From Yokenella regensburgei ATCC 49455 (GTDB lineage Bacteria; Pseudomonadota; Gammaproteobacteria; Enterobacterales; Enterobacteriaceae): a DNA stretch of 64,000 bases. How positions within the stretch are numbered: the stretch's first letter is position 1; each line of letters starts with the position of its first letter. The translations under genes and the position numbers were made by a program. The stretch covers positions 42,489 to 106,488 of the forward strand of contig NZ_JMPS01000076.1 in assembly GCF_000735455.1 (NCBI RefSeq), written 5' to 3'. Of the stretch, positions 8,710 through 17,291 are shown piece by piece. The notes below the pieces were generated by a model, which was given only the letters and a program-made list of their open reading frames with translations, had not been told where the DNA came from and searched no databases.

Positions 8710-10380
8710 TCAGAACGTTTCCCAGTTTTCACTTTCAACCGTAGCGGGTTGCAGCGGCTGGCGCAGCGGTGCCGTTGACGTCCTGCGGGCAGCCGGGCTG
8801 CTCTGCAAACGAAACGCACCGACGGCCTCGGTGAGACGTGCCGCCTGCTCTTCGAGCGATGCCGCTGCCGCCGAGGCTTCTTCCACCAGCGACGCATTCT
8901 GCTGGGTGACGTTATCCATCTCGGTGATCGCCTGGCTCACCTGCGTAATACCCCGGCTCTGTTCATCGGAGGCCGCCGCAATTTCGAGCATAATGTCGGT
9001 CACGCGTTTCACCGCGTCAACGATATCGCCCATGGTGCTGCCTGCGGCAACCACTTCGCTGGAGCCGCGATCGATAAGCGTCACCGATTCGCTGATAAGC
9101 CCTTCGATCTCTTTTGCCGCCTGGGCGCTACGGCTGGCCAGGGTGCGGACTTCACTCGCCACCACCGCAAAACCGCGCCCCTGCTCACCGGCGCGCGCCG
9201 CTTCAACCGCCGCGTTCAGCGCCAGAATATTGGTCTGGAAAGCGATACTGTTAATCACCGCGGTGATTTCAGAGATTTTTTTCGAACTGGCAGAGATGCT
9301 GCCCATGGTGCTGACCACCCCTGAGACAATCTGCCCGCCGCGCGTGGCTTTGCCGGAAGCATCTTCCGCAAGCTTGCTGGCGTGATGAGCGTTGTCGGCG
9401 TTCTGTTTCACGGTGGCGGTCAACTGCTCCATGCTGGCGGCAGTCTCTTCGATGGCGGCGGCCTGCTGTTCGGTACGGGAAGAGAGATCGGTGTTACCGA
9501 CGGAGATTTCGCTGGTGCCACGATAAATTTCTTCCGCGCCCTGACGCACGGTACCGACCGTTTGCACCAGAGAGCGCTGCATTTTTTGCAGGTCGCGGCT
9601 TAGTTTACCGATTTCACTGCGTCCGGTCGCTTCATCGGCGACGGTCAGATCGCCTGCCGCAATGCGCTCGATGCGCCCTGCCGCACGCACCAGCGGATGG
9701 ATCACCGTCCGGCGCAGTACGACGAAGGTTAACACCGACAGCACCAGCGCCAGAATAAACGCCCCGCCCATGAAGATGATCCCCAGACGGGTGCGCTGCT
9801 GGGCCAGTTCGGTGAGGTGATTAGCGCGCTCGGTGCGGATATTAATCGCCTGCAGCAGCACCTGGTTATAGGCATCGTCCAGCGGGCGAGCCTGCTCGTT
9901 CTCGCTGGTAATAATCGCCTCAAACATACCGTTACGGGCATATTTCAGCATCGGCTGCATCCCCGCAATATAGGCCTGGAAGCGCGTGGTCAGTTCGTTG
10001 TCGAGCGCTTTTCCGGCGTCGGTTTTTACCCGCCGCTCCATGTACTGATTAAAACCGGCCTGCGACTGGGCAATGCGCTCTTCCGCCTGGGCGATATTGC
10101 GTTTCATATCGTCCATTTCGGCGATACGGCTGGCGGCCCCGGCGTGAATAAGGTTGATACGCGCCGAGCGCAGGTGGTTCGAACTATTAGATAACCCCAT
10201 TCGCACCTGCAACTCTTCGGTGACGTCGCGCTGGTCGCGATCTGCCTGCAGCAGGAAATAGCCCGCCAGGCCAGAGCTCAGCGCGAACAGCAGCATGATG
10301 CCGCCGAGGATAGAGGAGAACAGGGGAACCAGGCGAATATGATGCAAAAAACTCAGCTTTTGCGCTGCTGTTGTGTCCAT
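8710..10380 (-). CDS. trg: Methyl-accepting chemotaxis protein Trg (ribose/galactose receptor)
   Basis: 556-residue inner-membrane chemoreceptor. The N-terminus ([17 protein letters not shown]) and periplasmic four-helix domain follow E. coli Trg, which senses ribose- and galactose-loaded binding proteins. Order: transmembrane helix 1 (~15-45), periplasmic sensor (~46-200), transmembrane helix 2 (~200-225), HAMP (~225-275), methylation helices, and the near-invariant hairpin tip [35 protein letters not shown], given here only as a landmark near residue 390. Unlike E. coli Trg, it ends in the pentapeptide NWETF after a proline-rich linker, which is the CheR/CheB docking site of major receptors. 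Position next to ydcI supports the assignment. A sigma-28-type promoter lies upstream. Confidence 0.94.
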   Translation of the reverse strand: MDTTAAQKLSFLHHIRLVPLFSSILGGIMLLFALSSGLAGYFLLQADRDQRDVTEELQVRMGLSNSSNHLRSARINLIHAGAASRIAEMDDMKRNIAQAEERIAQSQAGFNQYMERRVKTDAGKALDNELTTRFQAYIAGMQPMLKYARNGMFEAIITSENEQARPLDDAYNQVLLQAINIRTERANHLTELAQQRTRLGIIFMGGAFILALVLSVLTFVVLRRTVIHPLVRAAGRIERIAAGDLTVADEATGRSEIGKLSRDLQKMQRSLVQTVGTVRQGAEEIYRGTSEISVGNTDLSSRTEQQAAAIEETAASMEQLTATVKQNADNAHHASKLAEDASGKATRGGQIVSGVVSTMGSISASSKKISEITAVINSIAFQTNILALNAAVEAARAGEQGRGFAVVASEVRTLASRSAQAAKEIEGLISESVTLIDRGSSEVVAAGSTMGDIVDAVKRVTDIMLEIAAASDEQSRGITQVSQAITEMDNVTQQNASLVEEASAAAASLEEQAARLTEAVGAFRLQSSPAARRTSTAPLRQPLQPATVESENWETF

Positions 10381-10431
10381 GACCTTCGACTCTCTCTTAT
10401 CGTTATGCGTACAAACACGCCCGTAAGATTG

Positions 10432-10458
10432 TCATCGGCCCGCCCGCTGTTTTGCTTA
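10432..10458 (-). promoter_or_regulatory. Candidate sigma-28 (FliA) promoter of trg
   Basis: On the minus strand TAAGCAAA, exactly 11 bases, then GCCGATGA, compared with the flagellar consensus TAAAGTTT-N11-GCCGATAA. The -10 matches 7 of 8 and the spacing is exact; the -35 is weaker. It lies about 50 bases upstream of the trg ATG. Confidence 0.65.
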
Positions 10459-10506
10459 CGGCTAAAATCGCTACACAGGTCACACTTCAGCACAATTTAT
10501 GAATAG

Positions 10507-10529
10507 CCCGCGCCGGGAACCGGCGCGGG
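10507..10529 (-). terminator. Strong GC hairpin after frmA
   Basis: CCCGCGCCGG and its complement form a stem with a very short loop directly downstream of the frmA stop. It has no T run (CTATTC follows), so it may end or protect the frmRA mRNA rather than be a classical terminator. Confidence 0.45.
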
Positions 10530-10536
10530 AGAGAGA

Positions 10537-11679
<1,143 letters not shown>

Positions 11680-11955
11680 TTATTTAAGATATGAGCGTAG
11701 CAGATGACCCACTTCCGCCATTCTGAGCGCGCGCTGATCCGGCGTGGTGTCCCCGCTGACCAGTTCATCGTTCAGGTGCATTTCAACCATTTCGCCCATC
11801 AGGCCGTTGGCGGCCCCGCGAATGGCGGCGATTTGTTGCAGGATAGTCAGGCACGGCTCGCCAGACTCCAGCGCCCTTTCCAGCGCTTCTACCTGGCCGC
11901 GTATGCGACGCACGCGCGTAAGGGCGCGTTTTTTGTCTTCCGGGGAATGTGGCAT
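11680..11955 (-). CDS. frmR: Formaldehyde-responsive repressor FrmR (CsoR/RcnR family)
   Basis: 91-residue all-helical repressor of the DUF156 family. The formaldehyde-sensing residues described for FrmR are present: Pro2 at the exposed N-terminus and Cys35 (SGEPCLTIL), with His60 further on. The conserved DNA-facing segment KKRALTRVRRIRGQVEALER is intact. It leads the operon with frmA and would bind the G-tract operator just upstream of its own start, releasing it when Pro2 and Cys35 are crosslinked by formaldehyde. A nickel/cobalt RcnR role is less likely because of the frmA neighbour. Confidence 0.92.
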   Translation of the reverse strand: MPHSPEDKKRALTRVRRIRGQVEALERALESGEPCLTILQQIAAIRGAANGLMGEMVEMHLNDELVSGDTTPDQRALRMAEVGHLLRSYLK

Positions 11956-11967
11956 AAACCCTCCTGT

Positions 11968-11989
11968 ATACTATAGGGGGGTATGGTAT
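11968..11989 (-). promoter_or_regulatory. FrmR operator overlapping the frmR promoter
   Basis: ATACTATAGGGGGG followed by TATGGTAT: a G-tract flanked by AT-rich inverted arms, the operator type of FrmR/RcnR repressors. On the minus strand it includes TATAGT, a good -10, about 20 bases from the frmR start codon, so the bound repressor would block RNA polymerase. Confidence 0.8.
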
Positions 11990-12070
11990 CTATATTATTC
12001 TGTCCTGTAAACGGGGCTCGCCATCTCACCGGAGTTGATCAGGCTCCGGTGAAACATTCACTACCAACCG

Positions 12071-12355
12071 TTAAGCATGAAAAACGTCCAGCACCTCCTC
12101 TGGGATTGGCCTGATACCGCTATTTTCAATCAGCGTGACAATTTCCTGGGCGCAGGTCGCCCGGCCTACCGCTACGGCGTAAAACTGGCGGTTATGGCGG
12201 ATATGGTCAACTTCGAACGTTTTTGCGGTCTGGCCACGGTGGGAACCCGTCAGTTTCGGGGGGGTGCCTGACAGGGAGAGTATTCTCTGGGGGTAATCCT
12301 CAACAATAACCTCGCCGTCCAGTCCATTTCCAATGATGAGGTATTCAGCTTTCAC
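12071..12355 (-). CDS. Hypothetical protein, 94 residues
   Basis: I do not recognise this protein. It is supported as a gene by a strong ribosome site (AGGAGGA, 7 bases from the ATG) and a normal composition. It starts MKAEYLIIGNGLDGEVIVED, has no signal peptide or membrane segment, contains one cysteine (GRATCAQEIV), and ends in a short amphipathic region (PEEVLDVFHA). The mix of strands and helices suggests a small soluble alpha/beta protein. No operon partner: frmR on one side faces the same way 115 bases downstream, and the metallo-hydrolase is divergent. Confidence 0.65.
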   Translation of the reverse strand: MKAEYLIIGNGLDGEVIVEDYPQRILSLSGTPPKLTGSHRGQTAKTFEVDHIRHNRQFYAVAVGRATCAQEIVTLIENSGIRPIPEEVLDVFHA

Positions 12356-12711
12356 TTTCTTCCTCCTGTTTGATAAAACGCGGACAGGAAGACGGAGTGC
12401 AGGTCAGCCTATCTCGCGATAGTGTCGCAACCATCCAGGAAAGTATTCGCGAAAATGTTCCGATAACTGGTGGGTCTATGGTTCAGCGTTACCGGCATGT
12501 TCATGCGCTCTTTTCGAGCACGCCAGCTAAGGTAAAGCCTTTCACTGACGATTCGGCTGCAGTTTCACAGTCTGTCTTTGATAACCACTCAAAGACCAGG
12601 GTTAAGTATATAGCACCTTTTCATTAGCGCTTGCGAGCATCTTTTTTGCTGGGTGCGACGTAAGCCGCAGGATATACTGCTACGCAACGGAAACTCACAG
12701 GAACGAGTCCC
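12356..12711. other. Gene-free stretch between two divergent genes
   Basis: 356 bases. An 85-codon frame (12370-12627, plus) crosses it but has no ribosome site and unlikely composition, so I do not call it. The end near the metallo-hydrolase holds an AT-rich segment with GATATACTGC (possible -10) about 40 bases before its ATG and the ribosome site AGGAACGAG. Confidence 0.5.
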
Positions 12712-13512
12712 ATGGCCCTTACCCTCAGCGTGCTGCTGGAAAACCGCCGCGCCCCGGGCGCAGACCCTGCCCTCATCGCCCGCGCCGGGCTGAGCCTGCT
12801 GCTGCAGGACGGCGAGACCCGCATCTTGTTTGATACCGGACCGGACGCCAGTTTTCAGCATAATGCGCAACGTATGGGGATTTCACTCGCCAATCTTACC
12901 GCCGTTGTGTTGTCGCACGGCCACTACGACCACTGCGGTGGTGTGCCCTGGCTTGCCGACAATACGCGCATCATCTGCCACCCCCAGGTTGGCCGCGAAC
13001 GCTTCGCCGTCGTCAGGCTGGCTGGCTTTAGCCGAAGAATCAAAACCCTCTCCCGTGCTAACGACTACAGTCGTCATCAGATGGATTACCGCACAGAGCC
13101 GCTACACATCAGCGAGCGCTTTATGTGGTCTGGCGAAATCCATGTCGACAATCCCCGCGCCTACGGTGCTCTGGGTGGGGCAGCGGAAGAAATCGACTAC
13201 GTGATTGACGAAGGGGTGATTATCTATAAGTCCGATCGCGGGCTGGTGATTGTGACCGGCTGCGGGCATCGCGGGATTATCAATATTGTGCGCCACTGCC
13301 AGAAGATAACCGGTATCAAGCGCATTCACGCGTTGATTGGCGGATTCCATTTACGCAGCGCCTCACCGCGCACGCTGTTACAGGTTCGCCAGTTTCTAAA
13401 GCAGGAAAAGCCGGAGCTGGTGATGGGCTGCCACTGCACCGGCGACTGGGCGCGGCTGTGGTTGCCGAAGATGGTCTCCCCGGCAACGGGCGATGTCATC
13501 GTGCTGGAATAA
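12712..13512 (+). CDS. Metallo-beta-lactamase-fold hydrolase (dihydropterin-phosphate synthase-like group)
   Basis: 266-residue zinc hydrolase. The signature HGHYDHCGG (His69, His71, Asp73, His74) is complete; further zinc ligands are likely in VTGCGHRGIINIV and the late histidines GGFHL and MGCHCTGDW. The layout (LLQDGETRILFDTGPDASFQHNA, then the motif, then TGCGHRG) is that of the MJ0301-type group annotated as 7,8-dihydropterin-6-methyl-phosphate synthase-like; that name reflects homology and the enzyme's real substrate is unknown. Cytoplasmic, no signal peptide. Its stop is two bases from the end of the convergent hypothetical gene. Confidence 0.85.
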   Translation: MALTLSVLLENRRAPGADPALIARAGLSLLLQDGETRILFDTGPDASFQHNAQRMGISLANLTAVVLSHGHYDHCGGVPWLADNTRIICHPQVGRERFAVVRLAGFSRRIKTLSRANDYSRHQMDYRTEPLHISERFMWSGEIHVDNPRAYGALGGAAEEIDYVIDEGVIIYKSDRGLVIVTGCGHRGIINIVRHCQKITGIKRIHALIGGFHLRSASPRTLLQVRQFLKQEKPELVMGCHCTGDWARLWLPKMVSPATGDVIVLE

Positions 13513-13514
13513 TA

Positions 13515-13931
13515 CTAGGAAAGCTTGATGTACGGCAGTTTCGACTGCCCGCTATCAGGTTTGAGCAACTGCCGGGTGGTTGAGACGTAGTTCTCACGCG
13601 ACGCCAGCAGGGCCGTTTTAAACTGCAACAGCGCTTTATGCTCGTCAGATAGCGGCTTCGCTGTCGTGCTTTTATGTGCCGCCGGATGCGGAGTGCTCAT
13701 GCTGTGGGCGCTGAAAAAATTCACCGTTTGCTTGAGCACGGAGGGCGTTAGTCTGGCAAAGTGAACTTTACTTTTCGCCTCCGTTTTGACATTGCTCAGA
13801 AGCGCCGTAAAGTTCTGATCGCCGCCGGGCGAAAGCGCCTTCCAGCCTGCTGTGCTGCCCGTGGGTTTAGTCGCTGGTTTCGTAGGCTCTGCAATTTTAT
13901 TAACCACAAAAATCTCCTGATTGGGTTGCAT
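13515..13931 (-). CDS. Hypothetical protein, 138 residues, low-complexity N-terminus
   Basis: Not recognised. A ribosome site (GAGGGATTA) precedes the ATG at 13931. The first ~35 residues are rich in Pro, Thr and Lys (EPTKPATKPTGSTAGW), a second Ser/Thr/His-rich linker lies near residues 75-93 (SMSTPHPAAHKSTTAKP), and the rest looks helical (DEHKALLQFKTALLASRENYV). No signal peptide or membrane segment. Basic overall. The pattern suggests a partly disordered cytoplasmic or secreted-effector-like protein, but nothing visible supports a function. Confidence 0.6.
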   Translation of the reverse strand: MQPNQEIFVVNKIAEPTKPATKPTGSTAGWKALSPGGDQNFTALLSNVKTEAKSKVHFARLTPSVLKQTVNFFSAHSMSTPHPAAHKSTTAKPLSDEHKALLQFKTALLASRENYVSTTRQLLKPDSGQSKLPYIKLS

Positions 13932-14025
13932 TAATCCCTCAAGTTACGCAGGAATAATACGCCCGGATTTTGTGGTTAATGTGGTAAGCACAACTCGTTT
14001 CGTCATGCATATTGCAGGTTAATGA

Positions 14026-14208
14026 CTACCAGCCACAAACCTCTTTGTCTTCTTCGGTGTCATAGCCCCTGACGACGTTAACCAGATCTTTCACCACGTT
14101 AGCGGCAATTTCCGGCACCAGCAGGGTCATCGGCGCTTCGGTTTCATAATCGACAGACACGCCGTTACTGTTGTTTGTGACCGTCACGGTATAGGTTGCC
14201 TTCGCCAT
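14026..14208 (-). CDS. yoaG: YoaG family small protein (DUF1869)
   Basis: 60 residues, nearly identical to E. coli YoaG (AKATYTVTVTNNSNGVSVDY... ending EVCGW). A small beta-rich dimer of unknown function. Start chosen at 14208, where a strong ribosome site (AAGGAGAAG) precedes it; the longer frame to 14373 lies inside yeaR. It follows yeaR by ten bases and is co-transcribed with it. In E. coli the pair is induced by nitrate/nitrite through NarL and by nitric oxide through NsrR. Confidence 0.92.
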   Translation of the reverse strand: MAKATYTVTVTNNSNGVSVDYETEAPMTLLVPEIAANVVKDLVNVVRGYDTEEDKEVCGW

Positions 14209-14218
14209 TTTCTTCTCC

Positions 14219-14578
14219 TTACTTCTTCGCTTTTGCACTCTGCTGCATGCCGGACCCGGCGAGCAGCACTTCAGGTGCAACATAAAAATCGATGTTAAAC
14301 CAGGTATCGTCGCCAACCAGCTCAAGGTGATGCCATTTCTCCGGTGGGAAGACGGCAAAATGCCCTGCCTCAATGACCATCACTTCTACCGGCTCCGGGC
14401 TGTGCTCGTCGGCATAACCTAAATATTTGACCGTGCCTTTCATCACCGACAGGCGCGGGTAGACGCCCGGACGGGTGCCTTTATCGAGGTGACGCTGAAA
14501 GAGTCCCGCGGGCGCGGTCTGGTTGTTCCACAAGGGAGTGGAACGGGTGTGAATACAGTCAGGTGGAATGCGTAACAT
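14219..14578 (-). CDS. yeaR: Cupin-type protein YeaR (DUF1971)
   Basis: 119 residues, the length of E. coli YeaR, with the family core TRSTPLWNNQTAPAGLFQRH, GTRPGVYPRLSVM and AVFPPEKWHHLELVGDDTWF. It is a single-domain cupin; related DUF1971 proteins carry a tellurite-resistance link, but the reaction is not known. Start at 14578 (MLRIPPD) has the site GGGGAG; the longer frame to 14647 runs through the leader. First gene of yeaR-yoaG. The leader holds a candidate NsrR site and a hairpin whose 3' arm includes the ribosome site. Confidence 0.92.
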   Translation of the reverse strand: MLRIPPDCIHTRSTPLWNNQTAPAGLFQRHLDKGTRPGVYPRLSVMKGTVKYLGYADEHSPEPVEVMVIEAGHFAVFPPEKWHHLELVGDDTWFNIDFYVAPEVLLAGSGMQQSAKAKK

Positions 14579-14585
14579 GCTGCTC

Positions 14586-14638
14586 CCCTTCTCAGAGCGT
14601 GAGTCCGTGAGGACTATTACACCACTCTCAGAGAAGGG
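14586..14638 (-). promoter_or_regulatory. yeaR leader stem-loop overlapping the ribosome site
   Basis: The minus-strand leader has an eight-base perfect outer stem CCCTTCTC (14631-14638) with GAGAAGGG (14586-14593) and a small inner hairpin GTCC-TCAC-GGAC (14603-14614). The 3' arm contains the G-rich ribosome-binding stretch of yeaR, so folding would mask it. Whether it is regulatory is inference. Confidence 0.45.
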
Positions 14639-14649
14639 TGACCACACAA

Positions 14650-14672
14650 AACGTGCAGTTTAGATGCATGTT
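14650..14672 (-). promoter_or_regulatory. Candidate NsrR operator of yeaR-yoaG
   Basis: AACATGCATCT, one base, AACTGCACGTT on the minus strand: an 11-1-11 inverted repeat close to the E. coli NsrR consensus (AAGATGCATTT and its complement). yeaR-yoaG is an established NsrR target in E. coli, which supports the reading. Confidence 0.6.
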
Positions 14673-14688
14673 ATCCTTAGGGGTTAAC

Positions 14689-15219
14689 TCAGGAACGCTT
14701 GCGCGGCATCATCCGCAACAGGGTGTTATCTTTCCAGTAATAGTGATGTGCCAGCGCCGCAGCAGCATGAATACCAATGACCCAGTAGCCTAAATTAGCA
14801 AGAAAGCCGTGGTACTCCTTCAGGGTATCTGCCAGCTTAAAATTAGCCACCGATGCGCTCGGCATGGTAAGACCAAAGGCAAACCACGGGCTCCCTTTGC
14901 TGTACTGCATCACCAGACCGATAATCGGCAGAATGATGAACAGCAGATAGATAACCAGGTGACCAAGGTGCGACATCCCGGTGATCATCGGTTTTGGTTT
15001 CGGCACAATTGGCGGCGCCGGGCGCTTCAGGCGAATCAGTAAACGCGCCACCATCAATACCAGAATCGAGATGCCACCGGACACGTGCACCATGTTAAAC
15101 GCAGGACGGTACTCCCTTGGGAAGAAGCCCCGTATTTCCATCGCCGTATAGGTGACGATAACCAGCAAAAAGACCAGCCAGTGAATACCTATCTGCAATC
15201 CCGAATATTTGTCGCGCAT
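14689..15219 (-). CDS. cybB: Cytochrome b561 (superoxide:ubiquinone oxidoreductase)
   Basis: 176-residue di-haem b membrane protein, same length as E. coli CybB, which oxidises superoxide and passes electrons to ubiquinone. Four transmembrane helices are visible (LVFLLVIVTYTAMEI; GISILVLMVARLLI; LVIYLLFIILPIIGLVMQY; LGYWVIGIHAAAALAHHYYW) with haem-ligand histidines in IHW, VHVSGG, LGHLV and IHAAAALAHHY. Start at 15219 (MRDKYSG) matches E. coli; the frame extends upstream to 15252. Transcribed alone, divergent from gapC. Confidence 0.93.
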   Translation of the reverse strand: MRDKYSGLQIGIHWLVFLLVIVTYTAMEIRGFFPREYRPAFNMVHVSGGISILVLMVARLLIRLKRPAPPIVPKPKPMITGMSHLGHLVIYLLFIILPIIGLVMQYSKGSPWFAFGLTMPSASVANFKLADTLKEYHGFLANLGYWVIGIHAAAALAHHYYWKDNTLLRMMPRKRS

Positions 15220-15415
15220 CTCAGTTCCCGCTACCAAAAGTGTGATGTGCACAACATAACGACCTTTCCTTAAAAATTCATTAACTTTTCTGTATAGATT
15301 TTCAAGTGCTTAATCTGTGTATCGCAATGATAGTTTGCCCCATTCAACAGAGTGCGCTATGCCTGGATAAGTTTATACATCCCGACCTGTTAAATTCTCA
15401 TCTAAGGAGTATTCC

Positions 15416-16417
15416 ATGAGTAAAATTGGCATAAATGGTTTTGGACGTATTGGCCGCCTGGTGTTGCGCCGTCTTCTCGAAGTCAAAACCCCGGTCGAAG
15501 TCGTCGCGATAAACGACCTCACCTCCCCCAAAGTACTGGCCTACCTGCTCAAGCATGACAGCAACTACGGTCCCTTCCCCTGGAGCGTGGACTACACCGA
15601 AGACGCGCTGATTGTGAACGGCAAAAAAATCACGGTCTACGCCGAAAAAGACGCGAAAAATATCCCGTGGAAAGCCGCGGGGGCCACGTTAATTGTCGAA
15701 TGTACCGGGTTCTACACCTCCGCCGAAAAAGCACAGGCGCACCTGGATGCCGGGGCGAAGAAAGTGCTTATCTCTGCCCCTGCGGGCGAGATGAAAACCA
15801 TCGTTTATAACGTCAACGATGACACGCTCGATGCTAAAGACACCATTATCTCGGTGGCATCCTGCACCACCAACTGCCTGGCACCGATGGCGAAAGTGCT
15901 GAACGATGCTTTTGGCATTAAACTTGGCACCATGACCACCATTCACGCCTACACCGGCACCCAGGCGCTGGTCGACGGGCCGCGTGGCAAAGATCTTCGC
16001 GCCTCCCGCGCGGCGGCGGAAAACATCATTCCGCATACCACCGGGGCGGCAAAGGCCATCGGTCTGGTTATTCCGGCGCTTAGCGGCAAGCTCAAAGGCC
16101 ACGCCCAGCGCGTACCGGTGAAAACCGGCTCCGTCACCGAGCTGGTGTCAATTCTGAACAAGAAAGTCACCGTCGATGAAATTCATCAGGCGGTGAAAAA
16201 AGCCACCGAGAAGAACGAATCCTTCGGCTATACCGAAGAAGAAATCGTCTCCTCCGACGTTATCGGTTCACACTTCGGTTCAGTGTTTGATGCCACTCAA
16301 ACCGAAATCACCGAAGCGGGCGATCTGCAGTTAGTGAAAACCGTCTCCTGGTACGACAACGAGTACGGGTTCGTGACCCAGCTGGTTCGGGTACTGGATA
16401 AATTCAACAAGCTGTAA
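15416..16417 (+). CDS. gapC: Glyceraldehyde-3-phosphate dehydrogenase GapC, intact
   Basis: 333-residue NAD-dependent GAPDH. NAD site [16 protein letters not shown], catalytic Cys150 in [12 protein letters not shown], catalytic His in TIHAYTGTQ, and SWYDNEYGF near the end. Good ribosome site (AAGGAG). Position next to cybB matches E. coli gapC, which is a frameshifted pseudogene in K-12; here the frame is complete and the active-site residues are present, so it is probably functional, as a second GAPDH beside GapA. No other glycolytic genes nearby. A nine-base stem-loop follows the stop at 16427-16450. Confidence 0.93.
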   Translation: MSKIGINGFGRIGRLVLRRLLEVKTPVEVVAINDLTSPKVLAYLLKHDSNYGPFPWSVDYTEDALIVNGKKITVYAEKDAKNIPWKAAGATLIVECTGFYTSAEKAQAHLDAGAKKVLISAPAGEMKTIVYNVNDDTLDAKDTIISVASCTTNCLAPMAKVLNDAFGIKLGTMTTIHAYTGTQALVDGPRGKDLRASRAAAENIIPHTTGAAKAIGLVIPALSGKLKGHAQRVPVKTGSVTELVSILNKKVTVDEIHQAVKKATEKNESFGYTEEEIVSSDVIGSHFGSVFDATQTEITEAGDLQLVKTVSWYDNEYGFVTQLVRVLDKFNKL

Positions 16418-16426
16418 TACCCGGTC

Positions 16427-16450
16427 TCGCGGAGGCTAAGCCCTCCGCGA
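16427..16450 (+). terminator. Stem-loop after gapC
   Basis: TCGCGGAGG and its exact complement CCTCCGCGA around a six-base loop, ten bases after the gapC stop. No T run, so termination is uncertain and read-through into the next gene is possible. Confidence 0.4.
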
Positions 16451-16474
16451 TGTCACCGTTGTCGGGAAATGCTG

Positions 16475-17251
16475 ATGAAAATTCAACAGATTCGCAATGC
16501 CACATTACGTCTGGATTATGCGGGAAGGCGGTTTCTGATAGATCCGATGTTCGCCGATAAGGCCTCTTCTCCCGGTTTTCCCGGTACTGCCCGCCCCCAC
16601 CTGCGTAACCCGCTGGTCGCTCTGCCGGTGCCGGTTGCTGAACTTATTGATGTTGATGCCGTTCTTATCACCCATACGCATCCGGATCACTGGGATGATG
16701 CCGCCCGAGAGGCGCTCCCCACCGCCATCCCCATTTATACGCAAAACGACAGCGATGCTGCGCTTATACGTTCCCAGGGATTCACCAACGTACAGACGTT
16801 GTTGACGGAAAACCGCGTAGCGGGCATCACCATCATCAAAACAACGGGTCAGCACGGCAGCGACGAAGCCTACGCCAACCCGCAGATGGCCGCGTTTCTC
16901 GGCGACGCCTGTGGCCTGGTGTTTAAAGATCCTGCAGAAAAAACGCTGTATATCGCTGGCGATACCATCTGGGTGAAACCCTATGAAGAGAGTCTTCGCA
17001 CCCATCGACCCGATGTCGTGGTGTTAAATGCCGGTCAGGCAATGGTCGACGGCATTGGCGCCATCATCATGGGAAAAGAGGATGTGCTGGGTACGCACCA
17101 GGTGTTACCTCATGCGGTGATCATAGCCTCACATATGGAGGCGGTGAATCATTGTATCCTGAGCCGCGACGAGCTGCGGGCCTATGCCGCAGCAGAGCAA
17201 ATTGAACAGCATGTTCGCGTTCCTGCCGACGGCGAAACCTTGACCTTCTGA
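16475..17251 (+). CDS. Metallo-beta-lactamase-fold hydrolase, UlaG-like
   Basis: 258 residues. The N-terminus KIQQIRNATLRLDYAGRRFLIDPMF is the beta-hairpin opening of UlaG-like metal-dependent hydrolases, followed by the metal motif ITHTHPDHWDD, the later ligand region LYIAGDTIWV and ASHMEAVNHC. Probably a cytoplasmic hydrolase of a phosphorylated or lactone-type small molecule; substrate unknown. Of two ATGs six bases apart I chose 16475, which has the ribosome site GGGA at proper distance. It follows gapC on the same strand by 57 bases and converges on ydcF. Confidence 0.8.
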   Translation: MKIQQIRNATLRLDYAGRRFLIDPMFADKASSPGFPGTARPHLRNPLVALPVPVAELIDVDAVLITHTHPDHWDDAAREALPTAIPIYTQNDSDAALIRSQGFTNVQTLLTENRVAGITIIKTTGQHGSDEAYANPQMAAFLGDACGLVFKDPAEKTLYIAGDTIWVKPYEESLRTHRPDVVVLNAGQAMVDGIGAIIMGKEDVLGTHQVLPHAVIIASHMEAVNHCILSRDELRAYAAAEQIEQHVRVPADGETLTF

Positions 17252-17261
17252 ATCAGATTTG

Positions 17262-17285
17262 CCCGCTGAAGAGATCTCCAGCGGG
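17262..17285. terminator. Bidirectional hairpin between convergent genes
   Basis: CCCGCTG and CAGCGGG around a ten-base loop containing the palindrome GAGATCTC, placed between the metallo-hydrolase stop and the ydcF stop. Without T runs on either side. Confidence 0.5.
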
Positions 17286-17291
17286 TCACCT

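Noticed and set aside
12370..12627. 85-codon plus-strand frame
   Set aside because: No ribosome site, no similarity recognised, and it covers what should be a divergent promoter region.
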